Assembly: GCF_031582965.1 (NCBI RefSeq)
Contig: NZ_CP134049.1
Span: 1,240,001-1,304,000 of the forward strand
Source: Bacillus sp. NEB1478
Lineage (GTDB): Bacteria; Bacillota; Bacilli; Bacillales; Fictibacillaceae
Direction: 5' to 3'
Length of the DNA: 64,000 nt
How positions within the stretch are numbered: position 1 is the stretch's first letter; each line of letters opens with the position of its first letter. The translations under genes and the position numbers were made by a program. This document shows, in pieces, positions 49,499-59,335 of the stretch. The notes under the pieces are model-generated. The model saw nothing but the letters and a program-made list of their open reading frames with translations, was not told the origin of the DNA and did not search any database.

Positions 49499-49538
49499 GT
49501 AGGTATCCCATAAAAGACTTGGGGTACTTTTTTTTACG
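49499..49538 (+). terminator. Terminator of lonA-ysxC
   Basis: GTA-TA-CCCA and TGGGGTAC arms with eight T. The gap 49539-49754 beyond it contains two GTGAAAACC words (49538, 49603) but nothing else I can name. Confidence 0.7.
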
Positions 49539-49754
49539 TGAAAACCATTTTTTCATCGCATATCAGTTGAAGTTTCGCCAAAGAAAAAACAGGATTTTGA
49601 TAGTGAAAACCTAATTTTAAAGTGGAATCGTATAACAGTTGTGCACTTTCAAAAGGACTGTTAATTAAAATCATTTCGTAAAAGCATCAATAACGTCTAT
49701 CCAGCTTATTGCTAAAAGATTCTTCTTTACATGCTTCAAGTCATGGTTTATCAA

Positions 49755-49806
49755 AGTTAAAAAAAGGGGCTATCCACATCGAAGTGAATCAGCCCCTTTT
49801 TTTATT
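49755..49806. terminator. Bidirectional-looking terminator ending the minus-strand membrane gene
   Basis: AAAAAAAGGGGCT ... AGCCCCTTTTTTT forms a stem with T runs on both strands and overlaps the stop codon of the minus-strand gene. Confidence 0.85.
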
Positions 49807-50278
49807 TTTTTCTGAAAAAGATTAAATACGCACCAAGAATCATTAAGACGATTGGCCAGAAGTTTTCCACATCTGCAAATATATTCTGCATAGATGGGGT
49901 ATTACTTTTAAAAAAGATAAACCAAAGCGATAAAAGCGTCAGAAGAAGACCTGGTATAAGCCCTTCCTTAGTCTTTTTATATTGAACTAAAAATGCTATC
50001 CCCGTCAGTAATGTGATCATCTGTAAAGGATCAGGCCATGATTCTATTATTGGCGCGGCATGAAAGTGTATACCGAGTCCTGTAAGAAAAACACCTGAAA
50101 ATAGGCTAGCTGATTCTTTTCCGGAATTTGCTTGAACGATTAGAGCAAGTCCGATGATGATTAATAAAGTTGGCCATGTTAAATATTGCTGAATTGGTTC
50201 TACATTCATTCGGATGGCGAAAAAAAATAAACCGATCCCTAGTAAAATAATACCGCTAAATTTGTTCTGTTGTTTCAT
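49802..50278 (-). CDS. LiaI/LiaF-like multi-pass membrane protein
   Basis: A 158-residue hydrophobic protein with about six membrane segments. It has repeated GIILLGIGLFFF-, LLIIIGLALIV- and LMILGAYLIFF-type helices ending in RKK, like the transmembrane domain of LiaI/LiaF/DUF5668 proteins. GGAGGAATT before the ATG at 50278 fixes the start. It lies where ysxD sits in B. subtilis, between ysxC and hemA, but I cannot confirm homology. Function is unknown; a cell-envelope role is a guess from the fold. Confidence 0.7.
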   Translation of the reverse strand: MKQQNKFSGIILLGIGLFFFAIRMNVEPIQQYLTWPTLLIIIGLALIVQANSGKESASLFSGVFLTGLGIHFHAAPIIESWPDPLQMITLLTGIAFLVQYKKTKEGLIPGLLLTLLSLWFIFFKSNTPSMQNIFADVENFWPIVLMILGAYLIFFRKK

Positions 50279-50426
50279 AATTCCTCCAATAATGCTTAAC
50301 CCTTTGCTAATTTGGTCGAAATTTGTTATTTTTAATATTGGTGTTAAGTTTTGGGATTTAGGAAAACCTAAAACAGCTGCCAAAACCTATAAAATGATTA
50401 ACACTATCATAGCATAAACGTTTGGA

Positions 50427-50451
50427 TTCTGTTCACAAAATGAGAACAGAA
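50427..50451. promoter_or_regulatory. Palindrome overlapping the hemA -35 region
   Basis: TTCTGTTC (50427-50434) and GAACAGAA (50444-50451) form a perfect 8-bp inverted repeat around 9 nt. It ends where the -35 should lie, 17 nt before the -10. It looks like an operator for an unidentified regulator. Confidence 0.45.
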
Positions 50452-50465
50452 CGAATTTTTGCCCA

Positions 50466-50474
50466 TGGTATAAT
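50466..50474 (+). promoter_or_regulatory. Extended -10 of the hem operon
   Basis: TGGTATAAT with a consensus -10; no clear -35. A further TATAAT-AGA-ATTATA inverted repeat spans 50469-50483. It resembles a PerR box except for two extra central bases. Confidence 0.6.
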
Positions 50475-50512
50475 AGAATTATATTTATACATAGAAAAAG
50501 GGAGGTGAGCTC

Positions 50513-51880
50513 ATGCATATATTAATGGTAGGAATTAATTATAAAACAGCTCCTGTAGAAATACGCGAGAAGGTTTCGTTCCAGCCAGCTGATATGTCTG
50601 AAGCTATCTCTAGACTGCGAAAACAAAAAAGTATATTAGAATGTGTAATCGTTTCAACATGCAACCGTACAGAAATTTATGCTGTAGCAGATCAGCTCCA
50701 CACAGGGAGATATTATATTAAATCATTCATAGCAGAGTACTTTGGATTAGAAGTGTCAGATCTTTCTCCATTTTTAACGATCAAGAACGGAGAAGCTGCT
50801 GTTGAACATTTATTCCGAGTTTCTTCTGGTTTAGATTCTATGGTAATCGGAGAAACACAAATCCTTGGTCAAGTGAAAGACAGTTTCTTAGAAGCTCAAA
50901 ATCTTTCAGCTACAGGAACGATATTTAATAAATTAATGAAGCAAGCGATCACATTTGCGAAAAAGTGCCATTCTGAAACGGATATTGGAGAAAATGCTGT
51001 TTCAGTTAGTTATGCTGCAGTTGAACTGGCTAAAAAAATCTTTGGCGGGCTCCAGAATAAAACGATCTTAATTGTCGGGGCTGGTAAAATGGGCGAATTG
51101 ACAGCAAAGCATCTTCATTCCAGTGGAGGAAATGAAGTGCTTGTGATCAACCGTACATTTGAAAAAGCGAAAGAAGTAGCGGAGAAATTCCACGGCACCG
51201 CTCACCCAATTGAACATTTAGATCAGCTGCTTGTTCGAGCTGATATTGTTATCTCTTCAACAGGTGCAAGTGATTTTGTCATTACGAAAGACACAGCTGC
51301 TCCTGCTGTTAAAAAGAGAAAAGGTTTACCATTATTTATGGTTGATATCGCCGTTCCGAGAGATTTAGATCCTGCCTTGCATGATTTAGACAGTGTCTTT
51401 TTATACGATATTGACGATTTAGAAGGCATCGTAGAATCCAATCTTGCAGAACGCAAAAAAGAAGCGGAAAAAATTGAACTGATGATTGAAGCAGAAATTG
51501 TTTCCTTTCAATCATGGATCTCTTTGCTTGGTGTCGTGCCTCTTATTTCAGCACTTCGTGATAAAGCCTTAACGATTCAAGCAGAAACGATGGAGAGTAT
51601 TGAACGGAAGATGCCCGATCTTACTGATCGTGAAAGAAAGATACTGAGCAAACATACGAAAAGTATTGTCAATCAGCTATTGCGTGAACCTGTTACAAAA
51701 GCAAAAGAAATGGCAGGTCAGCCTCATGCTGAAGAGCAGCTTCAATTATTTACTGAAATATTTGGGCTGGAAGAATACGTGGATAAACAAAAGCAGTTGG
51801 AAACAGAACTTGCTGATCAGAGAAGTGAAAGTATTTCTTTAGCGGATAAAGCACTGAACCCGCTTACAGCAAGAACATAA
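50513..51880 (+). CDS. hemA: Glutamyl-tRNA reductase
   Basis: A 455-residue enzyme that reduces glutamyl-tRNA to glutamate-1-semialdehyde, the committed step of C5 haem synthesis. The catalytic cysteine is in [12 protein letters not shown] (Cys50). [10 protein letters not shown] lies near residue 120, and the NADPH domain has [19 protein letters not shown]-terminal dimerisation helix follows. GGGAGGTGAGC precedes the ATG. First gene of hemAXCDBL. Confidence 0.96.
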   Translation: MHILMVGINYKTAPVEIREKVSFQPADMSEAISRLRKQKSILECVIVSTCNRTEIYAVADQLHTGRYYIKSFIAEYFGLEVSDLSPFLTIKNGEAAVEHLFRVSSGLDSMVIGETQILGQVKDSFLEAQNLSATGTIFNKLMKQAITFAKKCHSETDIGENAVSVSYAAVELAKKIFGGLQNKTILIVGAGKMGELTAKHLHSSGGNEVLVINRTFEKAKEVAEKFHGTAHPIEHLDQLLVRADIVISSTGASDFVITKDTAAPAVKKRKGLPLFMVDIAVPRDLDPALHDLDSVFLYDIDDLEGIVESNLAERKKEAEKIELMIEAEIVSFQSWISLLGVVPLISALRDKALTIQAETMESIERKMPDLTDRERKILSKHTKSIVNQLLREPVTKAKEMAGQPHAEEQLQLFTEIFGLEEYVDKQKQLETELADQRSESISLADKALNPLTART

Positions 51881-51916
51881 GTTAAGTTTCCCTCGAGCTC
51901 ATGGAGTGTGAGCAAA

Positions 51917-52735
51917 ATGAAATGGATATATGATCTGACAATTGTCTTATATGCACTTAGCATCACAGGCTATTTTATAGATTTTCTTCAAAACAACCGG
52001 AAAGCGAATCGATTTGCTTTCTGGTTGCTTTCTATTGTCTGGATATTACAAACGGTCTTTTTTGTGTTAAGGATGCTGAAAGATCAGCGTTTTCCTATTT
52101 TAACACCATCAGAAGGCTTGTTTTTTTATGCATGGATACTTGTTACTTTCTCAGTTGTAATGAGTCGGTTTTTCCGTGTAGACTTTTTAGTTTTTTTCAC
52201 GAATGTCCTAGGATTCTTGCTTGTTTCAATCCATTTATTTGCACCAACTGGACAGGCGAGCCCTGTTATTGAAAAACAGATGATCTCTGAGCTGTTAATC
52301 ATACATGTAACGATGGCTTTTATCTCCTATGGAGCTTTTTCGCTGTCATTCATATTTTCGTTCATGTATCTATTGCAGCATAGCATGTTGAAGAGAAAAA
52401 AGTGGAATAAGAGATTACAGCGTTTCGGAAGCCTGTCTAAGCTGGAGAAACTATCATTCAGGCTGACTACGATAGGTGTTCCCCTTTTGTTATTAAGTTT
52501 AATATTGGGCGTTATATGGGCATTCTGGAAGGTAAATGATTTTACGCTTCTCGATGTAAAAGTGATCTCTTCATTCATCGTACTTATCGTATACAGCACG
52601 TATCTATATCAGAAAGTCGCAAGAGGTGTTCAAGGAAAAACACTTGCTTTTTGGAATACAGCCGCATTCCTGGTTGTACTAATAAACTATTTTTTGGCTA
52701 CAACATTTACCGAATTTCATTTGTGGTATAAGTAA
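51917..52735 (+). CDS. hemX: HemX / CcsA-like membrane protein
   Basis: A 272-residue membrane protein with eight predicted helices. It includes GLFFYAWILVTFS and LIIHVTMAFISYGAFSLSFIFS; the latter resembles the cytochrome c assembly (CcsA) family, though the full tryptophan-rich motif is not apparent. B. subtilis HemX lowers the cellular level of HemA. ATGGAGTGTGAG fits the ATG at 51917 better than the GTG at 51908. It lies between hemA and hemC. Confidence 0.87.
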   Translation: MKWIYDLTIVLYALSITGYFIDFLQNNRKANRFAFWLLSIVWILQTVFFVLRMLKDQRFPILTPSEGLFFYAWILVTFSVVMSRFFRVDFLVFFTNVLGFLLVSIHLFAPTGQASPVIEKQMISELLIIHVTMAFISYGAFSLSFIFSFMYLLQHSMLKRKKWNKRLQRFGSLSKLEKLSFRLTTIGVPLLLLSLILGVIWAFWKVNDFTLLDVKVISSFIVLIVYSTYLYQKVARGVQGKTLAFWNTAAFLVVLINYFLATTFTEFHLWYK

Positions 52736-52754
52736 AAAGATAGGAGATATATAA

Positions 52755-53684
52755 ATGAGAAAAATAATAGTAGGATCTAGAAGAAGCAAATTAGCTTTAA
52801 CTCAAACGAACTGGGTCATTGAACAGCTAAAAAAATCAGGTCTTCCGTTCGAATTTGAAGTAAAAGAAATTGTAACAAAAGGTGATGTGATCTTAGATGT
52901 CACTTTATCAAAAGTAGGCGGAAAAGGTTTGTTTGTTAAGGAAATAGAGCAAGCCATGTTAGACAAGGAGATTGATATTGCCGTACACAGTATGAAAGAT
53001 ATGCCTGCTGTACTTCCAGAAGGACTCGAAATCTCATGCACACCAAAGCGTGTAGATCCTAGAGATGCTTTTATTTCAGAAAAATATTCTTCACTAAGCG
53101 AACTGCCTGATGGAGCGATAGTTGGAACAAGCTCTCTCAGAAGAGCGGCACAGCTTTTACATAAGCGCCCTGATCTAACGATTAAATCAATTCGTGGTAA
53201 CATTGATACACGGCTAGAAAAGCTTAAGACAGGTGAATTTGATGCCATTATTCTAGCTGCTGCTGGATTAGAGAGAATGGGCTGGTCAAAAGAAACCGTT
53301 ACCGAGTTATTGGATATTAATCTTTGTCTTCCAGCAGTCGGACAAGGCTCACTTGCGATCGAATGCCGCAGTGAAGATGAAGAAGTTAAACAGTTATTAG
53401 CAACTTTAAATGATGAATATACGTTCCAAACAGTCGAGGCAGAACGTGCTTTCCTTAACACACTTGAAGGGGGCTGCCAAGTTCCGATTGCAGCTTTTGC
53501 TGTTTTAGAGAATGATAACATTACTTTAACAGGTCTTGTAGCTGATCCAACGGGCAAAATCGTATTAAAACAAACTAAATCTGGTCAAGATCCTTACACA
53601 GTTGGTGTGGAGCTTGCTAATGAATTAAAAGAGCATGGAGCAAAACAAATACTTGATGATGTTAAAAAGGATCTTGATGCTTAA
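52755..53684 (+). CDS. hemC: Hydroxymethylbilane synthase (porphobilinogen deaminase)
   Basis: A 309-residue enzyme that joins four porphobilinogens. The dipyrromethane cofactor cysteine lies in [13 protein letters not shown] (Cys241). [23 protein letters not shown] and [11 protein letters not shown] are the substrate-binding motifs. The TAATG overlap with hemD shows coupling. A 251-codon antisense open frame across the gene appears to be a shadow. Confidence 0.96.
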   Translation: MRKIIVGSRRSKLALTQTNWVIEQLKKSGLPFEFEVKEIVTKGDVILDVTLSKVGGKGLFVKEIEQAMLDKEIDIAVHSMKDMPAVLPEGLEISCTPKRVDPRDAFISEKYSSLSELPDGAIVGTSSLRRAAQLLHKRPDLTIKSIRGNIDTRLEKLKTGEFDAIILAAAGLERMGWSKETVTELLDINLCLPAVGQGSLAIECRSEDEEVKQLLATLNDEYTFQTVEAERAFLNTLEGGCQVPIAAFAVLENDNITLTGLVADPTGKIVLKQTKSGQDPYTVGVELANELKEHGAKQILDDVKKDLDA

Positions 53685-54433
53685 TGGAAAAAGAGCGTCC
53701 TTTAGCAGGTAAGAAAATTCTTGTTACCCGGCCTAAAGAGCAGTCTGATCAGCTGTTTTCCATGATCATGGATGAAGGCGGTATACCGCTCTCCTTTCCC
53801 ATTATCAAAATTGAAGATGCTTTTCAAACAAAGACGTTAACGGAAGAATTGCTGCATTATGATTGGATCATTTTTACTAGTAAAAATGGAGTTGATTATT
53901 TTTTTAATAGGATTCGTAATGCCGGTTTTTCAATCACTGATCAAAAGGTTGCTGCTGTTGGTGAGAAAACGAGTGAGGCACTTCAACAGTGGGGAATATT
54001 TGAAGTGCTTGTACCGCCAAAATTTGATGCGATAACATTAGTCGAACTTTTAAAGCAGCATGTGAATAAGGGTGATCGATTGTTATTTTCGAAAGGCAGC
54101 CTCGCTCCTTCTTATATTAAGGAAGAATTGACAGGATGGGCTGAAGTTGATGAGTTAATCGTTTATGAAACGAAACCCAACGAGGACGTGGACTGGTCCC
54201 TTATTGAAAATGCAGACAGTTTATTTTTCCTCAGCCCTTCTGCCGTTTCATTTATGATGAAGCATCCTAAAATCAATAAAAATAAAATCTTAGCTGTCCC
54301 TGTTTTTTGTATAGGTCCGACAACAAAAAAAGCTGCACTGGAACTGGGCTTTGAGAAAGTATTAATGCCAGAGCGCTTTACAGCAGAAGATTTGGTAAAA
54401 ACAGCATCAGCTTATTTTCAAGGAGGAAATTAA
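53684..54433 (+). CDS. hemD: Uroporphyrinogen-III synthase
   Basis: A 249-residue two-domain protein that closes and inverts ring D of the tetrapyrrole. The family is poorly conserved. Recognisable parts are [15 protein letters not shown] at the start, [27 protein letters not shown] and [16 protein letters not shown]. Context between hemC and hemB settles the call. Confidence 0.93.
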   Translation: MEKERPLAGKKILVTRPKEQSDQLFSMIMDEGGIPLSFPIIKIEDAFQTKTLTEELLHYDWIIFTSKNGVDYFFNRIRNAGFSITDQKVAAVGEKTSEALQQWGIFEVLVPPKFDAITLVELLKQHVNKGDRLLFSKGSLAPSYIKEELTGWAEVDELIVYETKPNEDVDWSLIENADSLFFLSPSAVSFMMKHPKINKNKILAVPVFCIGPTTKKAALELGFEKVLMPERFTAEDLVKTASAYFQGGN

Positions 54434-54434
54434 C

Positions 54435-55409
54435 ATGAACTTTCAGCGTCATCGCCGTTTAAGAAAAACAGATTCTATGCGTTCACTTGTTCGTGAAACA
54501 CATCTGCATGCATCAGATTTTATTTATCCTTTATTTTTTGTTGAAGGAGATAATGTAAAAAAAGAAGTTCCTTCAATGCCTGGGGTTTTTCATTATTCAC
54601 TTGATTTGCTAGAAGGTGAAATAAAAGAAATTGAAAGCCTTGGCATACAATCCATTATCGTTTTTGGTGTTCCAAATGATAAGGATGAATGCGGAAGCTC
54701 TGCTTATGATCATAATGGAATCGTTCAAAAAGCGATTCGACAAATTAAAGAAGTTGCTCCTTCTTTAACAGTTATAGCTGATACATGTCTGTGTCAATAT
54801 ACGGATCATGGGCATTGTGGTGTGATTGAAAATGGAGAAGTGCTCAATGATGAATCACTGGCACTTTTGGCTAAAACTGCTGTATCGCAAGCAGAAGCTG
54901 GTGCTGATATTATTGCACCATCTAATATGATGGATGGATTTGTTGCAGCAATTAGACAAGGATTAGACGAAGCCGGATATTACGATATTCCGATCATGTC
55001 TTATGCAGTAAAATATGCTTCAGCTTTTTATGGTCCTTTCCGTGACGCAGCTCATAGTACTCCACAATTTGGAGACCGCAAAACATACCAGATGGACCCT
55101 GCAAACCGTTTGGAAGCTATTAGAGAAGCTGAATCTGACATTGCTGAAGGCGCAGATTTCTTAATCGTTAAACCAGCTCTTGCCTATCTGGATATTTTAA
55201 GAGAACTTAAAGACAGATATCCTCTTCCGTTAGTTGCTTATAATGTGAGCGGTGAATACTCCATGATCAAAGCAGCTGCTATTAACGGCTGGGTAGATGA
55301 AAAAAGTATCGTGCTTGAAAAATTAATCTCTATGAAGCGTGCTGGTTCAGATTTAATTATTACTTATTTTGCAAAAGATGCCGCAAGATGGCTTAATGAA
55401 ACAAAATAG
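54435..55409 (+). CDS. hemB: Delta-aminolevulinic acid dehydratase (porphobilinogen synthase)
   Basis: A 324-residue barrel enzyme that condenses two aminolevulinates. The Schiff-base lysine is in [13 protein letters not shown] (Lys246), with the second lysine in [16 protein letters not shown]. The metal-site cysteines are in [17 protein letters not shown], indicating the zinc-type enzyme. It starts right after hemD behind AAGGAGG. Confidence 0.96.
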   Translation: MNFQRHRRLRKTDSMRSLVRETHLHASDFIYPLFFVEGDNVKKEVPSMPGVFHYSLDLLEGEIKEIESLGIQSIIVFGVPNDKDECGSSAYDHNGIVQKAIRQIKEVAPSLTVIADTCLCQYTDHGHCGVIENGEVLNDESLALLAKTAVSQAEAGADIIAPSNMMDGFVAAIRQGLDEAGYYDIPIMSYAVKYASAFYGPFRDAAHSTPQFGDRKTYQMDPANRLEAIREAESDIAEGADFLIVKPALAYLDILRELKDRYPLPLVAYNVSGEYSMIKAAAINGWVDEKSIVLEKLISMKRAGSDLIITYFAKDAARWLNETK

Positions 55410-55422
55410 AAAGGGTGTTCAT

Positions 55423-56709
55423 ATGAGAAGCTTTGATAAATCAGTCGCTGCTTTTAAAGAAGCCAAGGAGTACATGCCTGGAGGCGTAAACAGTCCTGTT
55501 CGTGCTTTTAAATCAGTCAATATGGATCCTGTTTTTATGGAACGCGGAAAAGGATCTAAAATATATGATATCGATGGGAATGAATACATCGATTACGTCT
55601 TATCATGGGGACCTTTAATTCTTGGACATGCAGATGAAAAGGTGGTAACTGCTTTAAAAGAAACGGCAGAACTTGGTACAAGCTTCGGTGCTCCGAATGA
55701 AATGGAAACAAAACTTGCAAAGCTTGTTATTGACCGTGTACCATCCATTGAAGTCGTTCGAATGGTGAATTCAGGGACAGAAGCAACAATGAGCGCATTG
55801 CGTTTAGCAAGAGGATATACAGGAAGAAGCAAAATCGTAAAATTTGAGGGCTGTTATCATGGGCATGGTGATTCATTATTAATTAAAGCAGGTTCAGGTG
55901 TAGCAACTCTTGGTCTTCCGGATTCTCCTGGTGTTCCTGAAGGTGTAGCTCAAAATACAATTACTGTTCCTTACAATGATCTAGTAAGTCTTCAATATGC
56001 ATTTGAAGAGTTTGGAGAAGACATTGCCTGTGTAATTGTTGAACCAGTTGCAGGCAACATGGGAGTCGTCCCTCCGCAAAAAGGGTTTCTAGAAGGCATT
56101 CGCAAAATTACTTCCCAATATGGTTCCCTTTTAATCTTCGATGAAGTAATGACAGGTTTTCGAGTAGATTATCATTGTGCGCAAGGTTATTTTGGTGTAA
56201 CACCTGACTTAACTTGTTTAGGTAAAGTAATCGGCGGTGGACTGCCTGTAGGAGCATATGGCGGAAAACGTGAAATTATGGAGCAAATTGCACCAAGCGG
56301 ACCGATCTATCAAGCTGGTACCTTATCTGGTAATCCTCTCGCGATGGCCGCAGGGTATGCTACACTTTCACAATTAACAAAAGAAAGCTATAGCCATTTT
56401 ACTAAATTAGGCGATCTCTTAGCTTCCGGAATTACCGAAGCAGCAGAACATTATGGAATTGATCATACGATTAATCGTGCGGGAAGTATGATTGGATTCT
56501 TTTTCACAAATCAGGATGTTATTAATTATGAAACAGCAAAAACTTCAAATTTAGACCATTTTACATCTTGTTTCCGTACTATGCTTTTAGAAGGTGTTTC
56601 TCTTCCTCCTTCACAGTTTGAAGGATTGTTTTTATCGATGGCTCATACCGAAGAAGATATTAACAAAACAGTTAATGCCTTTAGAAAAGCTTTTTCTCAA
56701 TTAAAATAA
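55423..56709 (+). CDS. hemL: Glutamate-1-semialdehyde 2,1-aminomutase
   Basis: A 428-residue class III aminotransferase that forms 5-aminolevulinate. The PLP lysine is in [17 protein letters not shown] (Lys268), preceded by [12 protein letters not shown]. The N-terminal [14 protein letters not shown] is typical. AGAAAGGGTG before the ATG at 55423 rules out the 55369 start inside hemB. Last gene of the hem operon. Confidence 0.96.
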   Translation: MRSFDKSVAAFKEAKEYMPGGVNSPVRAFKSVNMDPVFMERGKGSKIYDIDGNEYIDYVLSWGPLILGHADEKVVTALKETAELGTSFGAPNEMETKLAKLVIDRVPSIEVVRMVNSGTEATMSALRLARGYTGRSKIVKFEGCYHGHGDSLLIKAGSGVATLGLPDSPGVPEGVAQNTITVPYNDLVSLQYAFEEFGEDIACVIVEPVAGNMGVVPPQKGFLEGIRKITSQYGSLLIFDEVMTGFRVDYHCAQGYFGVTPDLTCLGKVIGGGLPVGAYGGKREIMEQIAPSGPIYQAGTLSGNPLAMAAGYATLSQLTKESYSHFTKLGDLLASGITEAAEHYGIDHTINRAGSMIGFFFTNQDVINYETAKTSNLDHFTSCFRTMLLEGVSLPPSQFEGLFLSMAHTEEDINKTVNAFRKAFSQLK

Positions 56710-56719
56710 TCATTAATTT

Positions 56720-56753
56720 TTCGCGTACGCTATTAAAGCGTGCGCTTTTTTAT
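56720..56753 (+). terminator. Terminator of the hem operon
   Basis: GCGTACGCT, ATTAA, AGCGTGCGCTTTTTT. Confidence 0.9.
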
Positions 56754-56764
56754 TCTTTTCAAAA

Positions 56765-56790
56765 GGCTCTTTTCTAAAAGATTATTGCTT
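56765..56790. repeat. Degenerate dispersed repeat, copy 3 (left end only)
   Basis: GGCTCTTTTCTAAAAGATTA followed by TTGCTT matches the left end of the copies at 8515 and 44227. The G/C-rich core is missing. Confidence 0.5.
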
Positions 56791-56871
56791 CTGGGTTATT
56801 TTGTAATTTGACTCCAATAACTAGGCTGTTAGATAAGATTGGCGTTAGTCTAGTTTTCTTTTACTTTTCAA

Positions 56872-56900
56872 ACATATTTCGTCCTCTCCTCTCATACACC
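56872..56900 (+). promoter_or_regulatory. SigE-type promoter of the spoVID operon
   Basis: ACATATT (56872-56878), 14 nt, CATACACC (56893-56900). Each differs by one base from the SigE consensus KHATATT-N14-CATACAHT. spoVID is a known SigE gene. Confidence 0.68.
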
Positions 56901-56941
56901 TATATTGTATAACTATATGCATTTGAAAGGAGGAGAAGGGC

Positions 56942-58408
56942 ATGAGTCAATCGAAGCTGCGTTTCTCCATTGAGGAGTCTGTTTGGCTTAAGAAAGGACA
57001 GGAAGTAGCTGAAGTCTTGTCGATGTCATTAGATCCAGAGATTAGTATAACCGAAGAAGCCAATCAGGTTTGTATCAAGGGAGCTCTTATTCTTTGCGGG
57101 AAATATTGTACAGAAAACAAAGATGATAATCAAACAGGTGATCATCCGTTTTCAGATGGTGCTTCATACCGTTCTCTTACACAGTTAAATGTTTCAGGTG
57201 ACGGGGTAACGGAACTAGTACATCGCTTCCCTGTGGACATTACGATTCCTTCTTACCGAGTAGAAGATTCCAGCCAGGTAAAAGTTGAAGTGGAGTCCTT
57301 TGAATATGAGCTTCCAAATTCAACTTGCATCGAGATTTCAGCATCAATTTGTATTTATGGAATAAAAGATGAAAAACAACGTCAAGATAATCAACCTAAT
57401 GAAGAGTTCAGTTTTAATCATTTTCACCCGGAAGAAGCAGAAATTCGTGCAGTTCATCCAGAAGAGAAGTCTGACATTTTTACACCTTTTCAATTTGAAG
57501 CGAGGCAGACACCTATGAATTCTAATCAGCAGAATGAACTTAAATCAAATTTTGAAAAAGAAATATTGGAAGTACGCGCTGAAAAGAAAACTGCTTTTGA
57601 ATTTAAACCTCAATTTGAAGCCACTGACGACACAACTATGGATGCAACATTTGATACATTAAAATCGATTGCCTTTTCTAATGAAGATGTAAGAAACACA
57701 GACGACGATGATGAAGATGCAGGTGCAGATGCAGCATATGAATTAGTGGATGAATATTCAGAACAGCCACGAGATGAAGAAAGTTTGCAGCACGATCAGT
57801 ATGAAAGTTATGAACATTCAAATGAACAGCCTGAACATTCCTATCCTTCTTATCAAAATCCATACCAGTATCAAACAAACGGATATGAACCTTATCCAGA
57901 GCAGCAAGCTCAAGAACCTCAATATAATCAAGTTTATCATCCGCAATCGAACTCTTATACGGGTTATAATCCGCAAAATTATGTACAGAGACCATACAAT
58001 GAACCGTCATATGGGGAACAGGAATATCAAGAAGAATCTGCTTATGAAGAACAGAATTTCCATCAGACAGATGAGAATCATCATAATCAATACGTGTATG
58101 ATGAACACACAGAAGAATATGAACAAGACTCCGAACAATATGAATCAGCACAATACGAAGCAGTCTCAGCAAATAACCGGGAGGAAGAACCTAGGAATGA
58201 GAATGCTTTATATTTAACCAAAATGTTATCGGGGAATGATGATAATTTCTCAAGAATGAAAATGTATATTTTGCAGCGCGGTGATTCACTGGAGCATATT
58301 TGTGAGAGATATGATATTTCATTAAATACACTCATGCGTATGAATAAGATTCAACAAGAAGAATTATGTGAAGGACAAATTATTTATATCCCTGTCAGTT
58401 CACGTTAA
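56942..58408 (+). CDS. spoVID: Stage VI sporulation protein D (SpoVID)
   Basis: A 488-residue coat-encasement protein. The N-terminal part (about 1-140) is a beta-rich domain starting SKLRFSIEESVWLKKGQEV. The middle (about 230-420) is low-complexity, rich in Glu, Tyr, Gln and Asn. The C terminus is a LysM domain at about 441-485 (MYILQRGDSLEHICERYDIS, ending CEGQIIYIP). It recruits coat proteins to the forespore surface, and the LysM region of the B. subtilis protein binds a lipid II-like ligand. AAAGGAGGAG precedes the ATG. First gene of a three-gene operon. Confidence 0.93.
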   Translation: MSQSKLRFSIEESVWLKKGQEVAEVLSMSLDPEISITEEANQVCIKGALILCGKYCTENKDDNQTGDHPFSDGASYRSLTQLNVSGDGVTELVHRFPVDITIPSYRVEDSSQVKVEVESFEYELPNSTCIEISASICIYGIKDEKQRQDNQPNEEFSFNHFHPEEAEIRAVHPEEKSDIFTPFQFEARQTPMNSNQQNELKSNFEKEILEVRAEKKTAFEFKPQFEATDDTTMDATFDTLKSIAFSNEDVRNTDDDDEDAGADAAYELVDEYSEQPRDEESLQHDQYESYEHSNEQPEHSYPSYQNPYQYQTNGYEPYPEQQAQEPQYNQVYHPQSNSYTGYNPQNYVQRPYNEPSYGEQEYQEESAYEEQNFHQTDENHHNQYVYDEHTEEYEQDSEQYESAQYEAVSANNREEEPRNENALYLTKMLSGNDDNFSRMKMYILQRGDSLEHICERYDISLNTLMRMNKIQQEELCEGQIIYIPVSSR

Positions 58409-58423
58409 AAATGGGGTGTAACT

Positions 58424-59335
58424 ATGGGGATCATTAACCTCCTGGAAAATGAGTATGAATTATATGGTGTAAGGTGGAAAGAAGAACCTCATGTGATCTT
58501 TACTGATTTTGGGGATAAGCGGCTTCGCTATTGGTCTGAGGAACAATTGTTAGAATGGCATGTTAAATGGCGTGATGAGTCTTCAAAAGGCTCTAGCGCC
58601 GTGCCTGATCGCATGATCCGCACACGAGACGGAGGAAATGCAGTATTTGATGGAAAACATTGGGTTACTCTTCATGATACTGCAGACATTCCGTTCGGCT
58701 GTGAGGAGGTAGGCAGATGGGGACAATTTATAGGGCATTTGCTAGCTGCTTCGATCAAATACGAAAATGTCCCTTGTACTATTGATGGAGAACCAGCTTT
58801 GGATTATGAAAAATGTCTGGAAAAGCTAGAACTTTATGCCGAAGGGAATTTCCATAGTTTAAACATTAGTATTGCTGAAGCTAAAAAACGTATTCATTTT
58901 GCTGAAGTTCTATACAAAAAGACAGTTCGGACACCAAGACCAATTTTAGAAAAAGAGATTAGTATTATAAATGGAAAAAGAATCTTTCACTTTTTATTCT
59001 ATGAAGGTGGTGATTCCAAACCGATTAGAGGTTATTTGCCAATTCGTAATTTCATGTTAGAGTGGCTTTTGCAAACATCTCCTTTGTCTATGAAGATGCT
59101 GCTCGATGAGATTCATTCCGTGTTTTCCTTAAGTGATGACCAGGGTTTGCTGTTGTTAGCTGAAATAACTATGCCATGGGAGCTGAAAGATTGCATTAAT
59201 TTTTTGGATAACAGTTCTTTAGAAAAAATGGTCGATGGAATGAACAAATATGAAAAATTATGGGAAGATAACCGATTATTACTCAAAACAGTAACCGAGT
59301 GGTATGAAGATACCAGAAGGAAGGTGGCCCTATGA
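58424..59335 (+). CDS. Uncharacterised 303-residue protein in the spoVID-ysxE operon
   Basis: I do not recognise this protein. It is soluble, with no signal peptide or membrane helix. The N-terminal half has many Trp, Asp and Arg residues (YGVRWKEEPHVIFTDFGDKR, GKHWVTLHDTADIPFGCEEV). The C-terminal half is helical and acidic, with IAEAKKRIHFAEVLYKKTVR and MLLDEIHSVFSLSDDQGLLL. It starts 15 nt after spoVID behind GGGGTG, and its TGA overlaps the ysxE ATG (ATGA), so it is co-translated with a coat gene. B. subtilis has no gene I recall at this point. A sporulation role is inferred from the operon only. Confidence 0.75.
   Translation: MGIINLLENEYELYGVRWKEEPHVIFTDFGDKRLRYWSEEQLLEWHVKWRDESSKGSSAVPDRMIRTRDGGNAVFDGKHWVTLHDTADIPFGCEEVGRWGQFIGHLLAASIKYENVPCTIDGEPALDYEKCLEKLELYAEGNFHSLNISIAEAKKRIHFAEVLYKKTVRTPRPILEKEISIINGKRIFHFLFYEGGDSKPIRGYLPIRNFMLEWLLQTSPLSMKMLLDEIHSVFSLSDDQGLLLLAEITMPWELKDCINFLDNSSLEKMVDGMNKYEKLWEDNRLLLKTVTEWYEDTRRKVAL

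Noticed and set aside
50469..50483. PerR box at the hemA promoter
   Set aside because: TATAAT-AGA-ATTATA has a 3-nt centre instead of the single base in TTATAATNATTATAA, so it is more likely a -10 element with chance symmetry.
52802..53557. A 251-codon open frame antisense to hemC
   Set aside because: It is fully inside a strongly supported gene, lacks a ribosome binding site, and its Ser-rich composition is what the reverse complement of A/T-rich coding sequence gives.
57750..58217. Alternative 155-codon forward frame and a 164-codon reverse frame within spoVID
   Set aside because: Both arise from the low-complexity codon repeats of SpoVID (runs of Met/Asn/Ile or His/Leu) and have no start signals.
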